Assembly: GCA_024403115.1 (NCBI GenBank)
Contig: JAKSSL010000005.1
Location: forward strand, 1-64,000
Direction: 5' to 3'
Length of the DNA: 64,000 nt
Origin: Clostridia bacterium
GTDB taxonomy: Bacteria; Bacillota; Clostridia; Peptostreptococcales; Anaerovoracaceae
The notes under the pieces are model-generated. The model searched no databases, had not been told where the DNA came from, and worked only from the letters and a program-made list of their open reading frames with translations. Position numbers and translations under genes: made by a program. Below, one piece after another: positions 47,026 through 56,034 of the stretch (the first letter of the stretch is position 1; each line of letters begins with the position of its first letter).

Positions 47026-49785
47026 ATGTTAAAAAGACTATTGGGCACAAGATACGCAAAAGTTTTGCTAATAATCCTTGTACTTATGGCCATTTTAATC
47101 GTAAGACTTTTCGTTTTAACCATTAATCAAAGCGAAGCCTGGTCCAAGGAGGCAGAGGATCAAAGCGTTGAAACTCTTTACACTCCAGGCGTTCGTGGAA
47201 ATATTTACGACAGAAATGGTCAGATTCTAGCTACAAACAAGCAAATCTTTTCCGTAAACTTTAATGCAAGTAATCTTACAACTGAAGAGATAAACAGTTC
47301 CGTTTATTTATTAATAAAGGAATTGGAACGAAATGATGATGAATATGTGGACAATTTCCCAATCAAAATGAGTCAAAAGGGAAATTTGTACTATTCTTTT
47401 TCTAATAGCATTAAGAAATGGTTGAGAAGTCATGATATGGCTACTACTCTATCTGCAGAAGATGCTTTTAATGCGCTAAGAACTAAGTACAAGGTTCCTA
47501 ATTCATATGACCGTTTTGAAGCATATAAGTATTTACAAGACAAATATGAAATCAGTCCGCCTATTTCGGTCAGCGTTATGAAGTATACCTATGACCAGGC
47601 TTTGGATAATTTCTTGAGCCTTTATGGATATACTGCTGAAGAGATAGCAAAGGGAGTAAAAGCAAAGGATTGCTTTGCTAAGATTAGACAGGATTACAGC
47701 ATTGATCCGTCTCTTTCAGACGATGAGGCAAGAAAAATATTTGCTGTTAGATACGAAATTAAAAATAATAGCTTTATGAAATACATGCCTATTAGTGTGG
47801 CTACAGATGTGAGCGATAAAACTGTTGTTTACATTGAAGAGTACAGCAAGAAGCTAAAGGGCGTAAAGGTATTCTCAGAAACAAAGCGTTATTATCCTAA
47901 TAGAAATTTAGCCAGCCATATTCTAGGCTATATGGGTAGCATATCTGAAGAGGATTTGGAGGAATATGTTACTGAAAAGGGTTACAGTTCAAGTGCTTTA
48001 ATAGGTAAAGCGGGAATAGAAGCTGCCTATGAAGATGAACTTAGATCCTATGATGGAAGCGAAACTATACTTGTTAATTCCGCTGGTGAATATGTAAAAA
48101 CCATCAGGACATCTGAGCCAAAGAAGGGCAACGACATCTATTTGACTATAGATGCTGATCTTCAAAAAGAAGTTGAATCCACTTTGGAAAACATTGTAAA
48201 AGCTACTAGAACTGGTACGGTCTTCAATGGAGATTATGTAAATTTGAAGGCACAGCAATCTGTAAAGTGCGGAAGCGGTGCTGCTGTAGTTTTAGATGTT
48301 AAGACAGGTGAGACTTTGGCCATGGCCAGCTACCCAGACTACAACCCTAATATTTTCGCAGGGGGAATTAGTACTAAGGCATGGGAGTCAGTTCAAGCAG
48401 AAAATCCTAACGATTCTCTGTCACCAACTCCTTTGTATTCACTTGCTACCAATGCATCAGTACAACCAGGTTCAACATTTAAGCCGGTTACAGCAATGAC
48501 AGCATTGAAGAAGGGATTAGATCCTAATAGATACATCTATGACGGCAGATATGTTGAAATAGGTGATATGAGATTCGGTTGTGACCTTTATAACACTAAT
48601 GGTGGCTCCCACGGCAGTGAGACATTGGCTTTGGGTATAGGTAATTCATGTAACTTCTATTTCTACTGTATAGGAACAGGCGTGGATTACAACAATAATT
48701 CATCACTGGGCTACAAGATCACCAACGATGATATTATGGATACTGCCAAGCTTTTAGGTTTGGGAGATTCCACAGGCATTGAAATTCCTGAGGTTGTATC
48801 CAAGTTAGCATCAGAAAAGAACAAGAAGGCTTCTATGAAAGCCAGCCTGTTTAATTATATATATAACAAGGCATACACATATTTCCCTGTAGAAGTTGCA
48901 GATGATTATGATGAGCTTTGTAAAAATATTAGTATTATCTGCGATTGGATAGATGAGAATCCTAGCAGAGATGAAATGTATGAGAGAATGAAGAAGGAAA
49001 CTAAGGTCTTTAAGAGCAAGCTTTGGACTTTAGTAGACGTTGCTAAGTACTCATACTTTAATCAAGCCTCATGGACAATAGGCGATAGCTTTAACCTTTC
49101 CATAGGACAAGGAGATAACGCCTATACACCGCTTCAAATGGCAAGATACATTTCTGCAATTGGAAATAACGGAAAGATCAATACAGTTAATATTGTTAAG
49201 AGCGTTGAAGGCAAGGGCTTAACTAAGAAAGCAAAAGCAAAGGACAGTGGCGTTAACACTTCCGACTTGAAATATGTTTTGGCAGGTATGAGAAATGTAA
49301 CCACTATGGGTACTTTGTCAAGCGTCTTCAAAGGCTTTGAAATCGATGTTGCCGGCAAGACAGGTACTGCCGAAAAGCAAGGTGTTATTCCACCAAAGGA
49401 TGAAGTGGAATATGTAAAAGCAAGAGTATCCCGTTGGGGACTTAGCTGGTCATCTGTTGAAAAATGGATGAAGAAGCTACAAAGACAAGCTCCTAAGGTA
49501 TATACAAACGACCAAAATACTGTAGATGCGGCTGTAATTAAAGCATCTAGAGGTAAGGTTACTTATGGCATGATAAATGCTGACAAGGATACTTATGAAG
49601 CTTTCGCATGGACTGTTGCACTAGCACCAGCAGATAATCCTCAAATTGCAGTAGTTGTAATGCTTCCACAAGGAGCAAAATCATACAATGCAGGTATTGC
49701 AGCAAGAGAGATTATAGGCGACTACTTGCTTAATAAGGAATCAAATTATAACAAAATAGAAAAACAAGAAACAACCATAGATTAG
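47026..49785 (+). CDS. mrdA: Penicillin-binding protein 2 (class B transpeptidase, elongation)
   Basis: 919 residues, longer than the usual 600-720. N-terminal membrane anchor (about 13-33), RGNIYDRNGQILATN dimerisation motif, and transpeptidase motifs Ser483-Thr-Phe-Lys486, Ser541-Cys-Asn543 and Lys778-Thr-Gly-Thr781. The extra length lies in a helical N-terminal region (about 135-250) and an insert (about 590-690) before SIGQGDNAYTPLQMA. It makes lateral wall cross-links with MreBCD. It lies where minC is found in Bacillus. Confidence 0.94.
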   Translation: MLKRLLGTRYAKVLLIILVLMAILIVRLFVLTINQSEAWSKEAEDQSVETLYTPGVRGNIYDRNGQILATNKQIFSVNFNASNLTTEEINSSVYLLIKELERNDDEYVDNFPIKMSQKGNLYYSFSNSIKKWLRSHDMATTLSAEDAFNALRTKYKVPNSYDRFEAYKYLQDKYEISPPISVSVMKYTYDQALDNFLSLYGYTAEEIAKGVKAKDCFAKIRQDYSIDPSLSDDEARKIFAVRYEIKNNSFMKYMPISVATDVSDKTVVYIEEYSKKLKGVKVFSETKRYYPNRNLASHILGYMGSISEEDLEEYVTEKGYSSSALIGKAGIEAAYEDELRSYDGSETILVNSAGEYVKTIRTSEPKKGNDIYLTIDADLQKEVESTLENIVKATRTGTVFNGDYVNLKAQQSVKCGSGAAVVLDVKTGETLAMASYPDYNPNIFAGGISTKAWESVQAENPNDSLSPTPLYSLATNASVQPGSTFKPVTAMTALKKGLDPNRYIYDGRYVEIGDMRFGCDLYNTNGGSHGSETLALGIGNSCNFYFYCIGTGVDYNNNSSLGYKITNDDIMDTAKLLGLGDSTGIEIPEVVSKLASEKNKKASMKASLFNYIYNKAYTYFPVEVADDYDELCKNISIICDWIDENPSRDEMYERMKKETKVFKSKLWTLVDVAKYSYFNQASWTIGDSFNLSIGQGDNAYTPLQMARYISAIGNNGKINTVNIVKSVEGKGLTKKAKAKDSGVNTSDLKYVLAGMRNVTTMGTLSSVFKGFEIDVAGKTGTAEKQGVIPPKDEVEYVKARVSRWGLSWSSVEKWMKKLQRQAPKVYTNDQNTVDAAVIKASRGKVTYGMINADKDTYEAFAWTVALAPADNPQIAVVVMLPQGAKSYNAGIAAREIIGDYLLNKESNYNKIEKQETTID

Positions 49786-49793
49786 GAGAGGAT

Positions 49794-50498
49794 ATGGGAA
49801 AGTCGTATGTTATCGCTTCAGGTAACGGGGGCGCAGGCAAATCAATGTTTGCTGTGAACCTTGCCTATTTGTTAAGCGAAAAAGGTTTTAAAACTATTTT
49901 GATAGATATGGATACAGGAATGAGAACTTTGGATCTATATCTAGGTTTACAAAATAATATCGTTTATGATCTTGATGATGTTCTTTCAGGACGTTGCAGA
50001 ATCAGACAGGGAATAGTAAAGTATTCAGAAAATCTTTACCTAATGGCTGCAGCTCCAGTTAAACTAAGTGCTGATTCAAATGAGCAAAGCTTCTTAAACT
50101 TAATAGAAAAGCTTAAGAATAGTTTTGATTATATTATCATGGATGGACCAAAGGGTAGAAGTGTGGAATTTGCTGCTAAGGGTGCAGATGAGGCGCTTAT
50201 TCTTTCCTGTGGTGACTATGCTTCAAACAGAAATGCTGACAGCATTTCAAAGTTCTTACATGAAAAGGGCGTAGATAAGCAATACCTTATTTTCAACAAG
50301 ATTAGCAAAAAGCTTATAGCCCAGGAATTTGCTCCAAGAATTGAGCAACTGATGAACTATATCAAGGTTAAGCCTATTGGTATTATTCAATATGATGAGA
50401 ACATTACCGTTTCCACCAATTTGGGAGTTCCTATTGTTTGTAAAAAGGGAACATATATCAGAAGAGCTTTTGAAAGCATATTAAAAGAATTGTTGTAG
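49794..50498 (+). CDS. MinD/ParA-like ATPase with altered signature lysine
   Basis: 234 residues. The N-terminus aligns without gaps to MinD: SGNGGAGKS at 9-17 corresponds to SGKGGVGKT, so the P-loop Lys16 is kept but signature Lys11 is Asn11. Asp38/Asp40 (LIDMDTGMRTLDL) are kept. The MinD DSPAG motif is replaced by DGPKG. The C-terminus (YIRRAFESILKELL) could be a short membrane-targeting amphipathic helix. It is a divergent MinD at the normal mre-min position, but no MinC or MinE is encoded next to it. Function in division-site or elongasome placement is inference. Confidence 0.8.
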   Translation: MGKSYVIASGNGGAGKSMFAVNLAYLLSEKGFKTILIDMDTGMRTLDLYLGLQNNIVYDLDDVLSGRCRIRQGIVKYSENLYLMAAAPVKLSADSNEQSFLNLIEKLKNSFDYIIMDGPKGRSVEFAAKGADEALILSCGDYASNRNADSISKFLHEKGVDKQYLIFNKISKKLIAQEFAPRIEQLMNYIKVKPIGIIQYDENITVSTNLGVPIVCKKGTYIRRAFESILKELL

Positions 50499-50511
50499 AA
50501 AGGAGATAGCT

Positions 50512-51051
50512 ATGGAGGCAAAGAATATAATTATAAGGGAATCTGTTTTCGATGATTGCCAATATTTTGATAAATGGGAACAAGACCCCAATGTTACCCC
50601 TTTCTTTACTATGAATGAGGATAGAAGCTATGAAGATGTTGTAACTGAGTTTATCAAGGACAAGAACAATAAGAAAAAGCTTTTATTCACAATATGCCTA
50701 AGAAATACCAATGAAGCCATCGGAAGAGTAATTGTAAGAAATATAAACACTCACTATGATTCATTGGAAATAAGCAGAATCTATATTGGAGATGTGGAAA
50801 ACAGAGGCAAGGGTTACGGCGAAGAGACTTTAAAAGCCATACTAGACTACGCTTTTATAACACTACATATGGAAAGAGTTAATATTAGACTTATTGAAAA
50901 CTCTTCTCATCGTGACGAGTTGTACAGCAGATTGGGCTTCCAATTTGAAGGTGTTTTGAGAAATGCCGGCAAGAAAGACGGCAGATATATCAACCTAAAA
51001 TTGATGTCAATTCTTAGATCTGAGTACTTCAAAAAGAATACTGAAAAATAA
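50512..51051 (+). CDS. GNAT family N-acetyltransferase (RimJ/RimL type)
   Basis: 179 residues. RimJ/RimL-type layout with the acetyl-CoA motif YIGDVENRGKGYGEE and the late segment NIRLIENSSHRDELYSRLGFQFEGVLR. AAAGGAG lies before the ATG and the gene starts 13 bases after the MinD-like gene, so it ends the radC-mre operon. The substrate is unknown. A terminator follows. Confidence 0.87.
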   Translation: MEAKNIIIRESVFDDCQYFDKWEQDPNVTPFFTMNEDRSYEDVVTEFIKDKNNKKKLLFTICLRNTNEAIGRVIVRNINTHYDSLEISRIYIGDVENRGKGYGEETLKAILDYAFITLHMERVNIRLIENSSHRDELYSRLGFQFEGVLRNAGKKDGRYINLKLMSILRSEYFKKNTEK

Positions 51052-51054
51052 AGG

Positions 51055-51092
51055 AAAAATGTCAAAATTTTAAATAATTTTGACATTTTTTT
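51055..51092 (+). terminator. Rho-independent terminator of the radC-mre operon
   Basis: 15-bp AT-rich stem AAAAATGTCAAAATT/AATTTTGACATTTTT, six-base loop, T tail. Confidence 0.85.
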
Positions 51093-51093
51093 A

Positions 51094-51123
51094 TTGACTT
51101 ATTAGACATAAATATAGTATAAT
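51094..51123 (+). promoter_or_regulatory. Promoter of nrdDG
   Basis: TTGACT (51094-51099), 18-bp spacer, TATAAT (51118-51123). Confidence 0.82.
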
Positions 51124-51162
51124 TTGTGTACACGGGCAGAGAAAAACCACTAAATATAGTGG
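51105..51162 (+). promoter_or_regulatory. NrdR boxes in the nrdD promoter/leader
   Basis: CCACTAAATATAGTGG (51147-51162) matches the NrdR consensus ACACWATATATWGTGT at 13 of 16 positions and is palindromic. A weaker copy, GACATAAATATAGTAT (51105-51120), shares the same ten-base core and overlaps the -10 box. They are 42 bp apart, about four helical turns, suiting cooperative binding of NrdR and repression. Confidence 0.75.
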
Positions 51163-51216
51163 TTGTGTAAAACTATAAAAAAATAAGTTTAAATATAAAA
51201 AAGGGAGAAGTCGATT

Positions 51217-53568
51217 ATGGCAGAAATTAAAGAAATTATTAAGAGAGACGGAAGAAAAGTTCCTTTTGATGACACTAAGATTGCAACAGCGATTTTAAAG
51301 GCTGCAAATGTCTTAGGCGGAAACGATGAGGAAATGGCTAATTACTTAGCAAAGCAAGTTTCAATTTATCTAACTGAAATTTGTCACAATACAGTTCCAA
51401 CAGTTGAACAAATTCAAGACGCTGTAGAAAAGGTATTGATTGAAAACGGTCATGCTAGAACAGCTAAGGAATATATCCTTTACAGAGCTGAAAGAACTAG
51501 AATTCGTGAAATGAATACAAAGTTAATGAAGATATATGAAGATTTAACTTTCAAAGATGCGAAGGACAACGATGTAAAGAGAGAAAACGCAAACATCGAT
51601 GGAAATACAGCAATGGGAACTATGCTTAAGTATGGTTCAGAAGGTGCTAAGGAATTCTACAAGATGTATGTAATCGATCCTAAGATTGCAAAAGCACATG
51701 AAGAAGGCGACATTCATATTCATGATATGGATTTCTACACTTTAACTATGACTTGCTGTCAAATCGACTTATTAACTGCTTTAAAGGATGGCTTCGCTAC
51801 AGGTCATGGCCACTTACGTGAACCTAACGACATTGAAAGCTATGCAGCTTTAGCTTGTATCGCTATTCAATCAAACCAAAACGACCAACACGGCGGACAA
51901 TCAATCCCTAACTTCGATTATGGTATGGCACCAGGAGTTAGAAAGACATATAAAAAGCTTTATCACCAAAACCTTGGAAAGCTTTTAGACTTTGTTCTTG
52001 ATGAAGAAGACAATCAAGAAAAGACTAAGGCTTGGTGCAATGAAATCCATGAAAACACTGGTTTAGCTCCAAGAATGGGTGACGATAGCGATTATCAAGA
52101 AGAAGAATTAAAGGAATTAGTAAAGCTTACAGATGAAGCAACAGCTAAGAAGCTTCAAACAAATGCTAAGAAGTATGCTGACAAGGAAATCAGACGTAAG
52201 ACTTACCAAGCTATGGAAGCTTTAATTCATAACTTAAACACTATGCACTCAAGAGCAGGTGCTCAAGTACCATTCTCATCAATCAACTATGGTACTGATA
52301 CTACTCCTGAAGGCCGTCTAGTTATGGAAATGGTTATGAAGGCTACTGAAGCAGGTTTAGGACATGGCGAAACTCCAATTTTCCCTATTCAAATTTTCAA
52401 GGTAAAAGAAGGCGTTTCATACAATCCTGAAGACCCTAACTATGACCTATTCAAGCTAGCATTAAAGACTTCTGCAAAGAGATTATTCCCTAACTTCTCA
52501 TTCTTAGATGCTCCTTATAACAAGCAATACTACAAGGATGGAGACTATCGTACAGAAGTTGCATACATGGGTTGCCGTACTAGAGTAATTGGTAACGCTC
52601 ATGATCCTTCAAGAGAAATCGTTACAGGAAGAGGTAACTTGAGCTTCACTTCAATCAACCTTCCTAGATTGGCTATAAAAGCAAAGGGCGATGTAGAAGT
52701 ATTCTTCGAAGGCTTAGACCGCATGATGGATATATGCATGAAGCAATTAGAAGAAAGATTCAGAATCCAATGCATGAAGAAGGTTAAGAACTTCCCATTC
52801 CTAATGGGACAAGGCATCTGGCTTGATTCAGAAAAGCTTGGACCTAACGATACTGTTGAAGAAGTTTTGAAGCACGGTACTTTAACTATCGGTTTCATCG
52901 GACTTGCAGAAGCTTTAAAAGCTTTAACAGGCAAGCACCATGGAGAATGCAAGGAAGCACAAAAGCTAGGTCTTGAAATCATCGGTTACATGCGTAAGAG
53001 AGTAGATGAAAAGGCTAAGGCTACTCATCTAAACTGGTCATTAATTGCAACTCCTGCAGAAGGATTGTCAGGAAGATTTGTAAAGATTGATAAGAAGAAG
53101 TACGGAATCATCGAAGGTGTTACAGATAGAGATTACTACACTAACTCATTCCATATTCCTGTATACTTTGACATCAATGCTTTTGATAAGATTAGATTAG
53201 AAGCTCCTTACCATGCTTTAACAAATGGTGGACATATTTCATACATTGAACTTGATGGCGATCCACTTAAGAACTTAGATGCATTTGAACAAGTTGTAAG
53301 ATGCATGAAGGAAAATGGAATCGGTTATGGTTCAATCAATCACCCTGTTGACAGAGACCCATGCTGTGGATACACAGGCATCATTGATAATGAATGCCCA
53401 CAATGCGGAAGAAAAGAAGACGAAGTAGACGGTGGTTTTGAAAGAATTCGTCGTATCACAGGATACCTAGTAGGTACTATGGATAAGTGGAACGATGGAA
53501 AGGTTGCTGAAGAAGCAGATCGTGTAAAGCACGATGTTTCAAATCCAGGAACTTTAGAACAACTATAA
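51217..53568 (+). CDS. nrdD: Anaerobic ribonucleoside-triphosphate reductase
   Basis: 783 residues, class III glycyl-radical reductase. N-terminal ATP cone (EIIKRDGRKVPFDDTKIATAI), a zinc site near the C-terminus (CGYTG...CPQCG), and the radical-bearing glycine in RRITGYLVGT (about Gly749). It reduces NTPs to dNTPs without oxygen, using formate in characterised enzymes. GGGAGAAG precedes the ATG. Controlled by NrdR boxes upstream; nrdG follows after a hairpin. Confidence 0.97.
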   Translation: MAEIKEIIKRDGRKVPFDDTKIATAILKAANVLGGNDEEMANYLAKQVSIYLTEICHNTVPTVEQIQDAVEKVLIENGHARTAKEYILYRAERTRIREMNTKLMKIYEDLTFKDAKDNDVKRENANIDGNTAMGTMLKYGSEGAKEFYKMYVIDPKIAKAHEEGDIHIHDMDFYTLTMTCCQIDLLTALKDGFATGHGHLREPNDIESYAALACIAIQSNQNDQHGGQSIPNFDYGMAPGVRKTYKKLYHQNLGKLLDFVLDEEDNQEKTKAWCNEIHENTGLAPRMGDDSDYQEEELKELVKLTDEATAKKLQTNAKKYADKEIRRKTYQAMEALIHNLNTMHSRAGAQVPFSSINYGTDTTPEGRLVMEMVMKATEAGLGHGETPIFPIQIFKVKEGVSYNPEDPNYDLFKLALKTSAKRLFPNFSFLDAPYNKQYYKDGDYRTEVAYMGCRTRVIGNAHDPSREIVTGRGNLSFTSINLPRLAIKAKGDVEVFFEGLDRMMDICMKQLEERFRIQCMKKVKNFPFLMGQGIWLDSEKLGPNDTVEEVLKHGTLTIGFIGLAEALKALTGKHHGECKEAQKLGLEIIGYMRKRVDEKAKATHLNWSLIATPAEGLSGRFVKIDKKKYGIIEGVTDRDYYTNSFHIPVYFDINAFDKIRLEAPYHALTNGGHISYIELDGDPLKNLDAFEQVVRCMKENGIGYGSINHPVDRDPCCGYTGIIDNECPQCGRKEDEVDGGFERIRRITGYLVGTMDKWNDGKVAEEADRVKHDVSNPGTLEQL

Positions 53569-53572
53569 TATT

Positions 53573-53600
53573 AAATGGGAGATAATCATCTCCCATTTTT
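53573..53600 (+). terminator. Terminator-like hairpin between nrdD and nrdG
   Basis: 11-bp stem AAATGGGAGAT/ATCTCCCATTT, loop AATC, five T. The nrdG ribosome binding site (TTGGAGAG) comes directly after it, so it probably sets a lower level of activase than of reductase. Confidence 0.8.
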
Positions 53601-53609
53601 GGAGAGAAA

Positions 53610-54146
53610 ATGAGTAAGTATATTGAATATAAACCGGGATATATTCGCATCGCCGGTATAATAAGAGAGTCCATAGTTGATGGGCCTGGCCTAAGATTTG
53701 TAATATTCTGCCAAGGCTGCATTCACAAATGCCCAGGATGCCATAATCCTGAGTCCCACGATTTCCAAGGGGGCTATGATTGTGAGATAGAGAAGATAAT
53801 TAAGGCAGTTGACGATAATCCTTTACTGCAAGGTGTTACTTTTTCAGGGGGAGAACCTTTTAATCAAGCTGAAGCTTTCCTTGAACTTGCAAAGATTCTT
53901 AAAGCTAAGGGCATACATATCATGTCATACTCTGGTTTCACTTTTGAGGAGCTTATGGATATGGCAAAGACTGATGATGCAGTAAGAGAATTGATGAACA
54001 ATATTGACATTTTAGTCGATGGACGCTTTGTTCAAGAGGAGAGAGACCTTTCCTTAATATTCAGAGGCAGCAGAAATCAGAGAGTACTAGATCTTAAGAA
54101 GAGTCTTGAAAGTGGCGAAGCTGTTTGGGACGATAGATACAAATAA
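53610..54146 (+). CDS. nrdG: Anaerobic ribonucleotide reductase activating protein
   Basis: 178 residues, radical SAM enzyme that installs the glycyl radical on NrdD. The cluster motif is Cys37-x3-Cys41-x2-Cys44 (CIHKCPGC), followed by FSGGEPFNQAEA. Normal length. Directly downstream of nrdD. Confidence 0.96.
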   Translation: MSKYIEYKPGYIRIAGIIRESIVDGPGLRFVIFCQGCIHKCPGCHNPESHDFQGGYDCEIEKIIKAVDDNPLLQGVTFSGGEPFNQAEAFLELAKILKAKGIHIMSYSGFTFEELMDMAKTDDAVRELMNNIDILVDGRFVQEERDLSLIFRGSRNQRVLDLKKSLESGEAVWDDRYK

Positions 54147-54152
54147 TTATTA

Positions 54153-54180
54153 TTTCAAAATCAACAAAATATGATATAAT
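54153..54180 (+). promoter_or_regulatory. Promoter of the Na/Pi cotransporter gene
   Basis: TTTCAA (54153-54158), 16-bp spacer, TATAAT (54175-54180), 38 bases before the start codon. Confidence 0.6.
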
Positions 54181-54217
54181 AAAATTGTTTAATATCGCTT
54201 AAATAAGGAATATAATA

Positions 54218-55990
54218 ATGACATTAGATTCAATTTTACAAATGCTCGGCGGCATTGGTTTATTCCTTTATGGAATGAAACTAATGGGAAATTCACTCGA
54301 GAAGATTGCCGGGAACAAAATGGAAGCCACTTTGGAGAAACTTACCAATAGTAAGCCAAAGGGTGTTTTGCTAGGAGCCGGAGTTACAGCTGTAATTCAA
54401 AGTTCATCAGCGACAATTATAATGCTACTTGGTTTTATTAACGCAGGCATTATGAAACTGGCTCAAGCTGTGCCTGTTATTTTAGGTGCCAATATAGGTA
54501 CTACTGTAACTGCACAAATCCTTAGACTTAGTAGTGTAAGCGGAGACTCCATATGGGTGAGTTTGTTTAAACCAACAACTTTTGCACCTATATGTATAGT
54601 TATCGGTGCTTTTGTATTATTGTTATCAGGAAAAATGAAAACCAAGGATAAGGCTGGAATTGCCATAGGCCTAGGTATTATCTTCGTTGGAATGACAATG
54701 ATGCAGGAAGCCTTCCTACCATTAACAGAGTCTGGTACTTTTAAGGGCATGATGCTTCACTTAAATAATCCAGTATTAGGTTTATTAGCAGGAATTTTAA
54801 TCACAGTTTTACTTCAAAGTTCATCAGCATCTGTCGGTGTTGTACAAGCATTAGCTGTAACAGGTGCGGTAACTTATGGAACAATGTTCCCAATTATTAT
54901 TGGCGCAAATATTGGAAAAACTGTAACTGTAATTCTTGGTAGTGTTGGAACAAATAAGGAAACAAAGAGAGCCGTTTCCACTGACGTAATGAGTTCTATC
55001 TTTGGTGCAGTAGTATTCTTGCTGGTTATTTACCTAGGATATGCTTTTGGAGCCTTTGATGGAATTTGGAATGAAAGTGTAAGCTCAGGTAATATTGCCA
55101 ACTTCCACACAATATTCAATCTGGTAACTTGTATCTTGTTATTGCCATGCATTGATTTATTGGTAAAGCTTGCTTGCAAACTAATAAAGGGTGGAGAAGA
55201 GAATCCTATGGAAAAGGAACTTGCAATGCTAGATCCTTTATTCATCAAGAATCCTTCAATCGCTCTTGAACAAAGCAAGAAGGTTATGAAGAAGATGGCT
55301 CAAGTTGTAAGAGACAATTTCTATGCCGCTTGCGATACTATTGATGAGTATGATGATAAAAAAGCAGAATTCATTCTAGAAAATGAAAAGTTCTTAGATA
55401 AGACTGAAACAGTCCTTGGTGAGTACTTAGTTGAAATAACTGCCCAAGCCTTGGACGATGAACAAAACAGACTTGCAACAGAGATGATGCATACTGTAGG
55501 TGATTTTGAAAGAATTGGAGACCACTGCACAAACTTGTTAGAGGTTGGCCAATATAATCATGAACAAAATATCAATTTCTCTGATCAAGCAAAACATGAA
55601 GAAAAATACCTGGTTGATGCAGTAAAACAAATTTTGGATTATACTGTTGATGCATATGAAAATGAAAAAGAGGAGATATGCCATCAAATCAGGCCTTTGG
55701 AAGATACTATAGATTATTTGACTGAGACTTTAAAATCACACCATGTGGACAGATTGATGTCAGGTATTTGTACAACTCAAGCAGGTATTTCATGGATTGA
55801 AATACTGACTAATATGGAGAGAGTTGCAGACCATTGCAATAATATTTCAACTCACTTACATCAAAGAATTAATCATTCAAGTTTGGATATGCATCTTAAT
55901 AAGGTATTTGATAAAAGCGCTGAAGATTATGTGGCAATGTATCAATACTATTTAAGAAAGTATTGCGAACCTTTTGAAAATATTGAGTAA
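54218..55990 (+). CDS. Na/Pi cotransporter family protein with PhoU domain
   Basis: 590 residues. Two copies of the NaPi-II inverted-repeat motif are visible: TAVIQSSSATI and TVLLQSSSASVG, each with the QSSS core. The C-terminal part (about 350-560) is a PhoU-like helical domain (ERIGDHCTNLLE and ERVADHCNNIS repeats). Such NptA/YjbB-type proteins move phosphate with Na+; direction can be export. Own promoter and terminator; no pst or phoU genes nearby. Confidence 0.92.
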   Translation: MTLDSILQMLGGIGLFLYGMKLMGNSLEKIAGNKMEATLEKLTNSKPKGVLLGAGVTAVIQSSSATIIMLLGFINAGIMKLAQAVPVILGANIGTTVTAQILRLSSVSGDSIWVSLFKPTTFAPICIVIGAFVLLLSGKMKTKDKAGIAIGLGIIFVGMTMMQEAFLPLTESGTFKGMMLHLNNPVLGLLAGILITVLLQSSSASVGVVQALAVTGAVTYGTMFPIIIGANIGKTVTVILGSVGTNKETKRAVSTDVMSSIFGAVVFLLVIYLGYAFGAFDGIWNESVSSGNIANFHTIFNLVTCILLLPCIDLLVKLACKLIKGGEENPMEKELAMLDPLFIKNPSIALEQSKKVMKKMAQVVRDNFYAACDTIDEYDDKKAEFILENEKFLDKTETVLGEYLVEITAQALDDEQNRLATEMMHTVGDFERIGDHCTNLLEVGQYNHEQNINFSDQAKHEEKYLVDAVKQILDYTVDAYENEKEEICHQIRPLEDTIDYLTETLKSHHVDRLMSGICTTQAGISWIEILTNMERVADHCNNISTHLHQRINHSSLDMHLNKVFDKSAEDYVAMYQYYLRKYCEPFENIE

Positions 55991-56001
55991 TATATGCATA
56001 A

Positions 56002-56029
56002 AAAAAGCAGTTCATACGAACTGCTTTTT
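56002..56029. terminator. Bidirectional terminator between the Na/Pi gene and the EamA gene
   Basis: 12-bp stem AAAAAGCAGTTC/GAACTGCTTTTT, loop ATAC; symmetric enough to act on both strands. Confidence 0.9.
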
Positions 56030-56034
56030 GATTT

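Noticed and set aside
51143-51166. Hairpin AACCACTA/TAGTGGTT read as a terminator or attenuator of nrdD
   Set aside because: No T run follows, and the sequence matches an NrdR box, which explains the symmetry better.
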